Assembly: GCA_946807835.1 (NCBI GenBank)
Contig: OX327693.1
Coordinates: 8,635,501-8,699,500 of the forward strand
Direction: 5' to 3'
Source of the DNA: Ailanthus altissimus
Lineage: Eukaryota > Streptophyta > Magnoliopsida > Sapindales > Simaroubaceae
DNA: 64,000 nucleotides
The notes beneath the pieces were generated by a model, which had not been told where the DNA came from, did not search any database, and saw only the letters and a program-made list of their open reading frames with translations. Made by a program: the position numbers and the translations under genes. Positions 44,607-57,560 of the stretch are shown here, in pieces (within the stretch, counting starts at the first letter, position 1; every line of letters begins with the position of its first letter).

Positions 44607-47600
44607 TTATCTACCAGTATCATGGGAACCGCCAATTATACTGCTCCCTTTTCCCCTTCCACCTTTGCCTTCGCTGGCCCCTCCACCATACTTTGATCTA
44701 GTCATCTTGCTACAAGCTGCACCGGAGTCGACATCTGCTAGTCCATTCTCTAGAGCTCTAACCAAGTTCTCAAAGTAGTTCTTTGTCACACTGTTGCAAT
44801 CGAGAAGGAAAAGGTTTCAAATTAAATGAGAGAGCAAAAATTTGTCAAACATGGACAAGTTATCAGCTACAGTGTTGTATGTTGACAATTATATGTTTAT
44901 GAAGAATGATGAAGCATGATCTTTATAATAAAGAGAATGCCACAACCAAAAAAAGGCTAAAATGCTGAAAGAGTTCTATTCCATATTCTTATACCATTAT
45001 ACTATATAAAACATGAGCATTTTTTAAACACCAATTGCAGTCAAGATCGACATTCATTCAGTTTTCTTTTCTATTCTTGCCTCTTCACAGATTAGTGATA
45101 AGGAGGATAGTCAATAGGGCAGCAGAATGCATTTACTTCTTCGTGAAGATGGCTAATGACATGGCAAATGTACAACAGACCACGTATATACACAACCAAA
45201 ATAAATTTATCAACACCAAAATTATAGCGAATGACATTGCATTCTGTGATTCCTCACAAAATGTTGGGCAATTTTTGCTGCCCAGTCTGTACTGCTGGTC
45301 AAAATTTTAAAAAGAATGCAGATGTCCCCAAAAGAGAGCTAATTAAATACTATACAAAAAAAAATAATGGACTTACTTTGTGCATGCAACCTTACCTTAA
45401 GGTAAAGAAATTAATTACTCATGTTTATCAGTTTCTCACAAGTTTGATGAATAAATACCTGATCAGCCCAGCTAACTTTGTTCTGAAGTCATTGAACTCT
45501 TTTGACGGGCTCTCGTCATTTAAGAACTGTTGTAGTTCCTTCTCCGCACATTGATGAAGCCTTTCTAGATGTGACTCTGCTTCACCTAAAACAAAGCAAA
45601 GGCCCTTGTATCTCTAATGGTAATATAACCATAATAAAGCACATCTACAATTTTCATGTAGTTACTGCAATTATATTTAAAAGTTTAGATACCTTGCAAA
45701 TACTCAAAGAATTGTCTCTTGGCATGCTCCTGCTCAGGTAGATAATATCCATATGCATAGGTCCATTTCAGAACTCTCCGGCATTCAACTATCTGAGCAG
45801 ATTGAATAAATATTAAGAAAAAAATTAGCATTATTGTTATTGGCACAAATGACATGTCCAAAAGAAAGGCCAAAACCATCCCCTCACAACTTTTGGACAT
45901 GCCAACTAAGCACACCCATAAGTTCTAAACAAATAACGATGCACATGGGATCTATACAAAATATGGTGCCTTCAATCCTCTCAGATAGAAGATAACCATA
46001 AATTGTAGATGTCATTGATAATGAATTGTAGGGTTCACCTGAAGCCAGGCCTCTATAATGAACTTGAGCTGAGATTCGGGTGTGCACTGGATGTCACTAA
46101 GCTTCTCAAGCTGCGAAAAAGAAGGGGGGAAAAACATTTAGTCATTAAAACCCAAGTAGAACAGTGACAATCCAAAGGTAACTACAAGGTCGGATTATCA
46201 AATGGCTTAACGGAAAAAGACCACCCATGATGCTTTATCACAGAATTTCAACCCAATATTTACTTTGATATAACCAAGCATGCTAAAAAGACTTCTGACA
46301 CAATTTTCTAAAGCTTGGAAACTTTGAGGTGCAGCAGAAGTCATCTTTTCAACCAAAAGTTCTTTGAAGAATTGCGTGAGAACACATCAAATGTATAAGA
46401 ATTCACATATCCATGAATATAGAATAAAGATTAATTTTCAAGTTCAAAATCAGTCCTATAAAATGCCAAGTTTCTAATTAAAAGAATTTATATATATATA
46501 TATATAAAAGAATTAGAACACTTACATGCACATTCTGCATTTGATGTAAATCTGCCAGAGCTTTTTGCATTGACTGCCAGATATGAGTGCAGAAAACAGG
46601 TTAATAGCATGTAATTTACATTTACATATGCTTCAAATTTGAAATTGAGAATCAAATGCAAGAGTTTCAGGGGAAAAGATATCATGTCATGCAGCAAAAT
46701 GCGATATATATTATTTATAACCTTCTCAAAATACCCTTGCAAATGGGACGGAGGTATTAGTCATAACAATTTAACTAGATAAAAAAAAGGGTACACAAGA
46801 AACCTAGAAATAGGACAAGAACTTTTCCGGAGGTTGTAAAATGTGAGCTTATGCTGTCTGTTTCATATGGACAAATCATTCAATTTTTTCCTTGATACAA
46901 AATCAGTCACACAGTGAGAAGGTAATACCGGATAATGACAATGAAATGATTTTTACCAATCCGGTGATGTAGGTTAGATTAAAAAACATTACCAAAGTTT
47001 TCAAGAAGTTTCTGATAGTCTTATTCTGTTTCTCCCTCCTTTCTGAATTCCAATTCAATTATGTCAACTTGATATGATGACAAAGTCCACATACACCATC
47101 AAAATTTGAAATATGGCAAAATATACACACACTATGAACTTGTTTACATATTAGTGCGATGTGATGCATGCTTAATTATTGACAAACTGATTGAAGGAAG
47201 GATAATTTCCAAACAAGAGGCACCTTGGTACAAGGAAAATGTCCCTGGAAGTTTTGCGAGTGCTTGAATTGTTTAATTTTAATTCTTATGGCTACGATTT
47301 CTAAATAACTTCCCGTCTAAAATTTGCAACCCAAACACTTAATGACACTATTGGCTTGACCACAAAATCATGAACTAAACTGGAGCCACAATTAGGTGGC
47401 AAAACTAGTGTAGTGGAAAAATAAATAAATAAAAACGATGCAAAAATTTTAACTTAGGAAAAACGTGAATCAACACCATATCACAGCACAGAAGCAGAGA
47501 TAAATTAGAAAGAAATCCCACATACCAATTGATTGCTTGCCCATCGTTCATAATAATGAGTGTATTTCTCCAAAGAACTTTTGGCCATTTCTCTCCTTCT

Positions 47601-49715
47601 CTCAGCGTCATCATACTACAAGAAATTATGTGAACTTGGAAGGTCAAAAAGCAAAAACTCACAACACAGTTGACAAAAGTAAAACAAAAGATTGAAATTC
47701 CTCTTACATCTGCCTGTTGCTTAGCTGCCTTATAACAATTACAGGCATAGAATCCTCCAGTTCTCTCACCATGATCTGACCATGCACCAAGGCACAGCCT
47801 GCATTTTCACATAACTTAAGTCACAAACTAAATATATACATACCACAAAATAATGGTTATTCAAGGGGAAAAGATAAAAATGAAATAATCAACGGTTCCA
47901 CAGTTTTTCAGCTTGTAAGACACCCAGTCGTATCCAAATTTTTTATATGATAAATTTCTTAACGAGTGTCAATTTAAGCAATGATAGTTCATTAAATATA
48001 AGGAAAGAGAGTTACTATCAAATAAATTTAGCTTAAGAAGAAGCTTACCAGCAAAATTCAAATTTACAAGGTGGTGAGCATGTCATGTGCATACACCCTT
48101 GATTTTTCTCAATTGGTCGCTTGCACTTTGGACAAAGCTTAGAATTGGCTAGAATCCTGAAGGTTATCACATTCAAGATTAGCATGGTGCAAGAAAAGAA
48201 AGACATCAACAAATTAATAAGCCCACTATATCTCATTAAAGTGACATAATAAGTAGACAATCTGAGATCTCCATTTAAAGAATTTCTACAGCATTTCCTT
48301 GATTATCTCCAACCAACCATGATTGCATAGAGAAAACAGCATATATGCTATCTAACTCAAAGCAATTAGCAGAAGGTCTGTTTCAAATTTTCTGATGACA
48401 GGCAGGACAAACCAAAGAAAAACAAGGACGATGAAAAAAAGAAATCAGAAATTAAAGGCAACCAGCAGAAAAAAATAAAATAACAGAGTATAAACTAGGT
48501 TAACATTGAGACACATTGATGTCTTCCTAGCTCATGAGGGCATGGCCCAAAAAATCTCACCAGGGGATACAACAAAATGCCAGCAATCATTTGTGGGGAG
48601 AGCAACATAGCATCTAAAAGATACATCCAAGAAAGCATATTCACAAGCAACACAGAATTCCAAATGCATAAAAATATATGCCCTACCAGTGCATATTTTC
48701 AGACTCAGTGCAGTTCTTCAAGATCCACTTTGCCACAGTGTCACAGTCCACTGGACGGTGAGCTTCTTCAGTGCACTGCAGTTCAGATTCAATGGAGCTT
48801 ATTTATCCAGTCTAACAAAAGGTTATTAATTCTTAGCAAATATATCATAATAGTTTCAAAAAGCAAAACATACATTCCAGCAAAAGCTATACGAACATAT
48901 GCACGAAACATCAAAACTTCCACTTCCAGCAGCAAAATCAATAGCATAATCGCACCCAGGAGCGGGACACCACTTGGTCTACCAATAAACATAAGAACAA
49001 GAGTAAGAACTACATGGCCAAAAATTGCAGAATTCATCGAAGCAAGCAAATTGTCTTATTTTTTAGGTGAGAAAGGTACACAAATTCAGGTACAACACTC
49101 AAGATAGTACAATCTCATGTGGAGAACAAAAATACAAAAATAACATTCAATTCACTTTTCCAACCTAAAGTAATAATACAAAATAGTAACACTGGGTTCA
49201 TGCTCCAAACGAAATATATCATGATCACCCAGAACTTAAATGTATATTAGCATTGACTATACCACAGATCAGACAGAGATTAACACAGTGCTAAGATTAA
49301 CACAGTGCTAAGATTCATTGATGTTCACATAGCATGTAAAAATTAATTAAAATTGGATATAACTCCATACAGTAAAAATTAAAATGATGTTAAATTAAAC
49401 AGTTGGAAGAGAAAAAGGGTTAATCTTTTGTACTTGACTGCACCACAGCCATAATCACAATCACCACCATAATCATCATATTAGGCACTTTCTTTGTCCA
49501 AATCCATCTACCTCTGTCTCCCTAACTTCAGATTTCAAATCAAATTCTTTGGCAAGAGAAATAAAATGTGCAAACTTGACTTCTTTGATCAATTGAAAAC
49601 CCACAAAAGACCAATGAGAGTTCCATAGATCACTTCCCTTTCCAACCTGTCCGTATAGAGACCTCTGTTCGGTTATCTAAGTTTGCTCAAAGAGAATCAG
49701 TTCTTATTTTATTCT

Positions 49716-49746
<31 letters not shown>

Positions 49747-52700
49747 TTATTTTACTTTTTTTTTTTGTGGTCAAGAGAGTCAGATTGGTTCAATACAATT
49801 AAAGCTTCTTTAAGGATTCTGTTCACGGGTACACAGAAAACAATGCATGTGAAGTCCTTTGATTATTTTCAGTTTGTTTAATTTTGCATCTTACCCTGTA
49901 ATTTAAGATCCATCAAAAGGTAAGCCCTTCTTTTCTCTCCTAATAACTTCCGGTTTAATTCCATCGTAGGCCTTGAGCCTTGCAAATCATAATTAGTAAT
50001 CAAACTTGGATTTGACATATCAAAGCTAGGGGAAAAAGAACTCGTGTCCAGATCAAAAAACTCGGGTCCAAAATAATGAGGAAGCAAAGGTAGACATAAA
50101 GAACGAGGTTTACATTGGAGGTTTTGGTTGCCACAGGTTGCTTACTAGATACATTTTCTACTAGTTTTAACCAACAGTTCGAGAAGAAGGGTCTGATTGT
50201 ACTCCTTTCTATCCATAGGTGCTATGTTTAAAAAAAAAGGGGGAGCTACGGGAGCTGACATTGTCTGTGGGTTGAAGTAAGAGGAGTCTCAGTTTACCCA
50301 AAAGAAATGGCCCAATTTCTGATTTTCAAGTTATCGGCCAATACATGCTAAGGGAAGAGTGATTAAAAAAATGTCAAGGTTTTCAAATCTCATACATACC
50401 TTTTTATTCTCTTCAATATAAGATCTAAGAAGGTAACTAGAATACTTCTCCTTATCTTCATCAGAAGCCAACATATCAATCATGTCCTCACCAACAGCAA
50501 CTCGGCAAGATGGGTCCGGACATCTCAGCATGAGACACCCAGGACCATCATTAACAGTTGCACTAATATAACCTATCACAAAATTAAAAAATAAAATAAA
50601 ATAAGTAGCCAAAAGTTCATCAAAAGAAATTGGTGGAAACAAAAAGTACAGTGAGGGAAAGAGAAACAAAAAAAATCAAATTTGAGAATACAATTTTACG
50701 TGAGAGGATCAACAACCTAAACACATTTGATATAGTCGTATGAGTAACAGACAGCGTACACAATGCATGCACAAACTATAAATCACCATCTAAAAAAGAT
50801 AACGCAGCCAAAATATACATAGTAATGCTACAATCCCTATTTGCAAGGAAAAAGATGTTACATTTTAATTAGAGAACAATTAAATTGAGCTGTATAATAT
50901 TGATGTACATAACTTCTAAACTTTAGTTATTAGTATAAGTTTCTTTAGGAAGGAAGGAAGAAAGAGAAACTAAATGGCAGTGATAGAACTGCAACTGAAG
51001 AAAGATTTGAAACCCTGAAAAATAAAGCCAAGCATGAAGGCGAGAGAGAGAGGGGAGAGGAAGGGATCAAAAGCCACATTTAAAGGAGCATCTAAGACTA
51101 ACCTCTCCAGCATGCACTGCAAAAGGGATGACCACAAGCAGCTGACATCACTTTGTCACTGGAGTAGGATTCAAAACAAATCCCACAAGTTACCTGGCCA
51201 GGTAAACAATTTAAAGAATAATAAGGCAAAGAAAAAAGACAGCAATAAAGCAAGAAAAATTAGACTCCAAAACTTTAGCCAAAGAACCACAAGGCTTACT
51301 TCTTTAGAATTAGAAAATTCGACAACTGGTTTATCCAACAAACCAACTGATTTACGGACTGCATCCTCATCCGCAAACCATGCATTGTGCACTTTACTAA
51401 CGCTCCTGCAATTACAACTTTCTTCAGAACATCAATTTGAACAGAAAATAAAGCAGAAAAGTACCAAAAAGCAAATTGCTTACCAGTTATAATGGCGGAG
51501 TAAGATGCTTGCATCTACTCTTGATATTGAAAGGACAGTGGAAACTTTTGTAATATCATCCTCCTGACGTTGTTCTATATCTGCTTCCTTCAGTACGGTG
51601 TAACTTTGCTGAAACAGAGAACACATTTAACAATTCAAAAGACACAAAATGAATACACCAGATCCAAACATGAAAACTTTTACTTTAAAAGCTCATATGC
51701 ATGACAAGGTAAGGCATTGTCTAATGATAGCAGTTCAAAGACTCAAATGGATATCACAAATTGTCCAACTTCAGGTTCTCAAGTTCTAATTTGATACCTC
51801 ACTTTTCACAATGCGTGCTAAAATTCAACATTAAATGATGCATAAATTTGTCCATTTGTGCCAAATTCAACATTAATTTGATGCCTCAACTTTTCATAAA
51901 GCAAGAGTAAGAATGCAGTTCATTATATTTCCACTGGTTGTTAATGGACAAACTGTACTCGTACAAAATATTGTACTTTACATCTCATATCTTGCAGAAA
52001 GAAATAAAAGGATTCGTGGTGCAATTGTCCCACTTTGGCCACAACCACAAACATAACTAAAAGAATACATTGCTTCTTTCTTGCACAATAAATCGGAAAT
52101 TATTGACAAAAAGTGAATCGAAACTTGCATAGAAGACCATAACATGTTAAGTTACCGCTGAGGCAAAAGTTTAAGCATACATATAAGGGCCCAACATAGT
52201 ATTTAAGCTTTACAATACCTCGCCAAATGTAAGGCATGTGGATGAAGCACAGCCATAACCACAAACATAACAAGAAACACAAACATGGCTTATTATAATT
52301 TTGCTAGCACATGGATTAGCAGATAAAACCACCTGATCAACCCAGTTGTACCACTTTTTTACCCCCAAAAGTTTAAACTTACAGGCACTTTAAGCTCTAA
52401 TACAACAAATAAGAGGGCAAGAAAAAAAAATCCCGATTAATGAGTAAACAACATTCCAACATGAGTAAGAGAAGAACAGAGGAAAATATCTAAGTTCCTA
52501 AAAGTGGGAGGCCAAGGAGATGTCCGAAACTAAACTCTGAATCTGCAAAAAGCTCTTTCCCTTCTTCCATATCAATAGAGATTCTCTGATTCCTTCCCAG
52601 CATCATATTTAGAAAACCACAAAAATCTCATAACTCCTTTCAGTGCACCCTTATCTCCTTGACCAAATCAATAATGCCAATAAAGAAACAGAAATTCGCA

Positions 52701-53420
52701 GGAAGGAGGAAACTCAAAGAAAAAGAAAAGACTGTCATTACCTGCCTCCTCACCTCTTACAATAACACACTGGTGTAACGGCCCTTTTGCTTGGATCTAA
52801 TGAGAAGGTACTAATTCTATCACTAGTCCCCACTTCAATTTTTTTTTTTAAAAAAAAATTGAACCTTACAACCCACTTAGGCCTTCCACATCATCAAGCA
52901 TAGGTCAAATACAATTTTTAGAAAAAGAGTTCACAAGTCAACAAGCTCAGTTCATCAAGTAACCATGAACTCTCTATTTCACCCAATAATAAACCCAAAC
53001 AAACATTATCCAGTACAGCCAACGAAAAAGTAGAGTTCAGTCCTAAAGCAATCGCATTCAAAATTCAGAATCATACTAGCAATACAAGCCAAAAAAGTGT
53101 TAATTTTTTTCGCAAACAAACACAACGCAAAAGTAGCAACTTAGATGATAAAACTATTCCAAAATAATGATAATACTAATGATTAAAAAAATCGAGCTCG
53201 ATAATTAGAAACAAAAAAAGAAAAAGAAAAAGAAAAAGAAAACCTGCTGGCGGCGAAAGGAGACATTATCATAATCATCATCGGGATCCTCCTCGATGAA
53301 CTCGTAATCGTCTTCGTCTTCTTCTTCGTAGCCGTAGCCAGCTGCATCGTCGGGGTTGTGGTAATCGTTGTCGTCGTCCATTGCCTCGCCGCTGTAGAAA
53401 TCGTCTTCTTCGGAATCCAT
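44607..53420 (-). CDS. ARI8: ARI8-like RBR-type E3 ubiquitin ligase, 15 coding exons
   Basis: Joined exons: 53420-53244, 51608-51484, 51405-51300, 51193-51103, 50572-50400, 48978-48874, 48775-48687, 48156-48049, 47798-47708, 47615-47526, 46573-46526, 46110-46039, 45792-45693, 45585-45459, 44790-44607. All introns GT-AG, total 1686 bp, 561 residues, phase consistent throughout. Acidic N-terminus (1-59); RING1 from about residue 139 ('CGICFESY', 'GHPFC'); IBR ('[12 protein letters not shown]'); RING2/Rcat from about 297 ('[10 protein letters not shown]') with the catalytic Cys at about 310 in 'NQGCMHMTC'; helical Ariadne domain to about 540; Gly/Lys-rich tail. Such enzymes take ubiquitin from an E2 as a thioester and pass it to substrates in nucleus and cytosol. 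Stop follows 'HDTGR', before the RanBP2-type finger some plant relatives carry. Confidence 0.92.
46487..46506. repeat. (TA)n in ARI8-like intron 11
   Basis: About nine TA dinucleotides just downstream of the exon 11 splice donor, within the intron. Confidence 0.8.
49437..49886. other. Intron 5 segment private to the intact ARI8-like copy
   Basis: About 450 bases between the points where the pseudogene intron diverges (about 6943) and resumes (13088). Contains a (TA)n run at about 49715-49742. Either this is ancestral intron deleted when the viral/copia material entered the pseudogene, or a private insertion. No ORF of note. Confidence 0.5.
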
Positions 53421-53666
53421 GGTTAATTCTATAACCCTAGGTCCTAGAATGCGAATTCTCCAAAGGCCGTGTTTCGATGACGAGCAAACAAAAAGGGAAA
53501 AAAGGAATTTGGTAATTTGTTGTCGCGAAATAAGAGTTTTATTAGAATTAGCGAATGTTTTGACTTTTGCTTTCTCAATTAATTAATTTAATTCGAGTTT
53601 ATGGTTTTTTTTTGGTTCAGTTATTGTATTTTGTCGAGCGAGTGGAAGCTGCCGTGGTAGTAGGTA

Positions 53667-53675
53667 TTATTTATA
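53667..53675 (-). promoter_or_regulatory. TATA box of the ARI8-like gene
   Basis: TATAAATAA on the minus strand, about 250 bases upstream of the ATG, followed by a CT/GA-containing leader. The equivalent site in the pseudogene is altered. Placement is typical of a plant promoter with a 150-220 base 5' leader; the start site is not known. Confidence 0.5.
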
Positions 53676-53770
53676 CAGGCTCAACCACTAGAGTAGAAAA
53701 CCAAATAAAGTTCGAAACAGGAGTGAAAGCGTAAGGACAGTTAAGTAATTTCACAACTAAATATCTGTTG

Positions 53771-54811
53771 CTTTTTTCTCCTTCAATATTCGGGATAAGC
53801 TACAGTATAGTCGGCCTGTAGTACAGCCGACTGTTTTGGCCGTTGATATGATCAAAATATATCTAACGGCTAAAATTTAATTAATTATAAAACAAGCAAC
53901 TTAAACAACCGGTGATTATAGAGTTGATGGAAAATATCAAAAGCCCCCTTATTTATTTTGTTAAATATAAATATATACATTAGGAACAAAAATAATAAAA
54001 ACTTCCCTATATGAAGTTAATAAATTTTAAAATAAATATATTAATTGATGTAAAATTGTTAGCACCATACTATTATTGTTATATTAATAAAAAATTTATG
54101 TAACATTAATTTTAATTTTATAGCATAATAAATATTATTAAATTTAAATAAAATTGTATACAAATTATTATAATTTTAATTTTAATTTCGTTAAATATTA
54201 TAATTTTAAATTTAATTTTAATTTTATTAAATATTATTATTTAAATTTTAATTTTAATTATATTAAACAATATAATTATGATTCTAATTTAAATTATTGA
54301 CACATGTTATGTGAAAACAAATCATGCAAATTAATCACGTAATATCCGATAAAATTTTACATCATTGGAAGAAATCATTACGTGCCAGCTCAACATATTT
54401 CAGTAACGTATATCTCTATGTTTGTATATTTTTTTTATTTAAAAAAAGTTACTTTTATAATATATAACAATATATAATTAATATTTAATATCAATTTAAA
54501 AAAAATAAATATTTAACATCAGTCAGCAAATAAAATAAGCTGAAATATTATAATACATATTAGTAAAAGAAATTGTTCTCTTTTAGTGATATTTATTGAA
54601 AAATTAATAAAAATATAAAAAATAGCAATTTTTTCAATCTCGTAATTTTATCCTTATTCCTTGCCATGTACGTATGGATTAAAAAGAAAGGGAGAAGGAA
54701 AAACATATGAAGTGTTAGAAAAATTGAAAAAATATAGTTAGTTAGGCATAAAAATATTAATGGGATGAAAGGCAGTTGAGGTAGAAATAGAAAGAATATT
54801 TATGAGCAAGT
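53771..54811. other. AT-rich intergenic DNA with a short relic of minisatellite A
   Basis: Around 53795-53850 is a GC-richer patch containing an inverted pair 'agtcggc...gccgact'. About 54140-54290 holds roughly four or five units of the array A motif ('taatttcgttaaatattataatttt'). This is the position paralogous to the 7.5-kb array in the other copy, so the array appears to have grown after, or been lost from, one duplicate. Confidence 0.55.
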
Positions 54812-55940
54812 TTGTTATTGTCGAGCACTTTGTTGTGTGGAAAATATTCAATATTATTGATTGGAAATTAAAATATGATAGGATCTATTATTTTTTAAGT
54901 AGAAAATTATTAAGACAATATAATATATATTTATTAACGAATGTTCGAACTTAACCTTTTTTAAAAAAGAAAAACAACTGGACCTTGATACTGGATATAA
55001 ACTCTAAACGGATACATCGATCTTATTAATAAGAGATTGACTATCTTCTTAATGAGGTACCAATAACCTTCCTAATGAGAATTAACTATTCTTTTAACGA
55101 GGGACAAAAATCTCCCTCATGTAGAAAGATTTAACCCCATAAAGAAAAAAAATTTCACACATAAGATTGTTATTTTACTACCATTACATAGGAAGAAGAT
55201 TACAAAATTGCCATAATACAAACACAGACAATGAACACATCAGCCCTAAATACCATCAAATAACTAACACAACAACAATGCTGCTACAGTAGTTTCGAGA
55301 CAGGTTGCTGGCGGCAAAGTTATGCAATGTCGAAAACGGTGGGTAACAATCAGATCTAAAGAAGTTGGGGCCAAAAACGCATACTTAGTTGTGGAATGCC
55401 CGATTCCGGCAACAACTAAGTCCGAACCCTTAACTTAATTCAGCCCCATGGTGAAACTAAGAAGCCGTATGACCATAGGGGTAAGGACGATAGTGGAGTC
55501 GCACATATAGGCCAAGGCTTAACAAGGTGCTGGTGGAGAGGAAACTCGATTAGAGACGGTTTGCTTTAACTCAATGCACAGTTGTTTGAAATTCTTTGCT
55601 GCTAGGTGGGACTACGAGGGTGCACACTTAGCCTCCACGCAACCTTCTTCGGAGAAAAAAAACCCCGGCTAGAGCGAGGGAGGCTAGAATGAAGGAGGTC
55701 ACCATCGAATTTAAGGAGAAAAACTAAAAACAAATTTAAAAAAAAACGAGTAAATAAAGCATAAAAGTAAAAGCTGCACTAAGGGTGGCTAAAAGGGATC
55801 GCCAGAGAGGAGGCCGAAACCACTTCATTGGTGAAGATGGAAGTTAAGATAGCAACGCCTTTTGGTTTTGGTTGACAAAAAATATGTCTAGGGTTTGAGG
55901 ATGCATAGCCCAATATTTTCTTTATTGTAAAGCACCTATT
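54812..55940. mobile_element. 1.1-kb private insertion, non-coding, unknown class
   Basis: Flanking DNA (54650-54800 and from about 55945) is nearly contiguous in the other duplicate (27100-27310), so about 1.1 kb is extra here. The interior (55260-55720) is clearly GC-richer than its surroundings, with no ORF above background, no LTR and no clear terminal inverted repeat. It may be a fragment of a retroelement or other transposon. Confidence 0.5.
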
Positions 55941-57049
55941 AAACATAGACTTTGCCTAATTTACATATGAATAATGCTATAATTTTAAATTGTATATTAA
56001 ATTTTGTATTATAAATTGAGATGTTAAATAATTTTTTAAAAAAATAAACTTTCATTCAACAAACTCAAGAGTAAGAGCGAGAATCCTTAAGAACAAATAG
56101 CTCTATCATCTCAGAAATAGAATTTTAAGTAATCATTGATTTAGAATTAAACGCTAATTTCAATAAATTATAATGTCAAATAATTATTAAATAATAAAAT
56201 AATATAAATTTTAAAATTATTTATTATATTATTTTACTGTATAATAATTATTTAATATATTATTTAAAATATAAAAATTTAAAATACTATTTAAGATATC
56301 TAATATTATTCATTTAGATATATCAATTAGTCCTCAATCTGAACAAAATATTAAGTACTAAGCTCCTAGCAAATACTATGATGGAGATATTAACTTTCAA
56401 TATTGAAATTTTACGAGGAAAAGAAAAACAACTAAATCCTAATGTTCGGTAACGGAAATTGATATATTTTAATAATTTCTAAAGGAATAAAAAGATCATG
56501 CCCCTTAAATGTTTCGTTAATTTAGATAGTAATTTTTTTTTTAAAATGTGTAAATAACTTATTTATCTCTCTAAATTAAAGTTAATTTTATACATTAAAT
56601 GATATAGCATAATCTTAACTATTCATTTAATATATTAAATTATAAAAAATATAATTTTTATTTTTATGTTTATTATGTACTTATAATATTTATATTATTA
56701 ATAATTTAATACATATCATGATTAGCTTATGTTTCTATTAATGCACAACATGATTAAATTATGCTTCTTATTATGATCTGTGACTAATTATGTATTTCTT
56801 AATAAATTTTATAACTAAATTATTTAGTTGTAAGAAAAAGAAACAACAATTTAATTTTAATTAATTATTAGACTCATAATACAAGTCCGTAGTTAAATAT
56901 CATACTGCTACAATTGTCACCCGCTTGCGATCGATCATCATTGGTCACCGATCATTGATTATAGTGATTAAAATTATTGGTTTGCTGGATCTTTTGCTTT
57001 TAAATATTATGTCACATGTTTGAATTATATATATATATTTAAAAGATTT
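55941..57049. other. AT-rich intergenic DNA
   Basis: No gene or element recognised. The patch at about 56920-56960 ('tgtcacccgcttgcgatcg') is the only GC-rich point. Part of the duplicated block but weakly alignable by eye. Confidence 0.4.
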
Positions 57050-57178
57050 GAACGGAGATAAAAAATTTACTCATTAAACATTAATTTTTATTTTTTATTT
57101 TTATTCGAACTCAAATAATTATAAGAAACACAAAAATAAAATGCATCCATAACCACCTGAGCTACACTTCGAGGCGTG
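57050..57178 (-). mobile_element. Degenerate tRNA-derived SINE
   Basis: On the minus strand, 'gtagctcaggtggttatgg' (about 57140-57165) is a good A box and 'gagttcgaata' (about 57104-57114) a B box, spaced as in tRNA-derived SINEs. The remainder is AT-rich and the target repeats are not evident. Different family or much older than the SINE at 26.1 kb. Confidence 0.5.
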
Positions 57179-57261
57179 GTTTTAATTATATATCTTATAT
57201 TACTATACTCGACATAATTGATCAATTATGACGTTCTCCAACAAAAATACAACTTACTTAA

Positions 57262-57560
57262 GAGGGGGGCGGGGGGTAATGTCTTTCCAGTGGTTCAATG
57301 GGATGATGAATTAATTAAGTTAGCTCAGCAAGCTAGTGATCCATTTCAGTTTCTATCAGAGCGTCTGTCTTGCGATAGAATTAGTGATAGCGATAGACTT
57401 CTTGGTTCGAATAGGGTTTCTGTAAGTTAAGATGCTTCTGCGAGTGCTTATCAAATCATGAGTTATCTAGTGCTTAATGCAGAACTGGGTTTTAGGAATA
57501 AATTAGGGTTAACTTTAATGACCCTAGTTAAAGGATTGGAGGAGAGTTGATGAAATTCCA
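57262..57560 (+). pseudogene. Fragment of a linear-plasmid-type (phage-type) RNA polymerase
   Basis: Plus-strand reading gives 'VVQWDDELIKLAQQASDPF' near 57288 and, after a TAA at 57428-57430, 'DASASAYQIMSY' at 57431-57466, then a Leu-rich stretch. The second motif has the D-x-S-x-S-x-x-Q form of motif A in single-subunit RNA polymerases, and the wording recalls the polymerases of linear mitochondrial plasmids found in plant mitochondrial genomes (from memory, not searched). Several stops; no complete domain. Likely a nuclear insertion of mitochondrial plasmid DNA. Confidence 0.5.
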
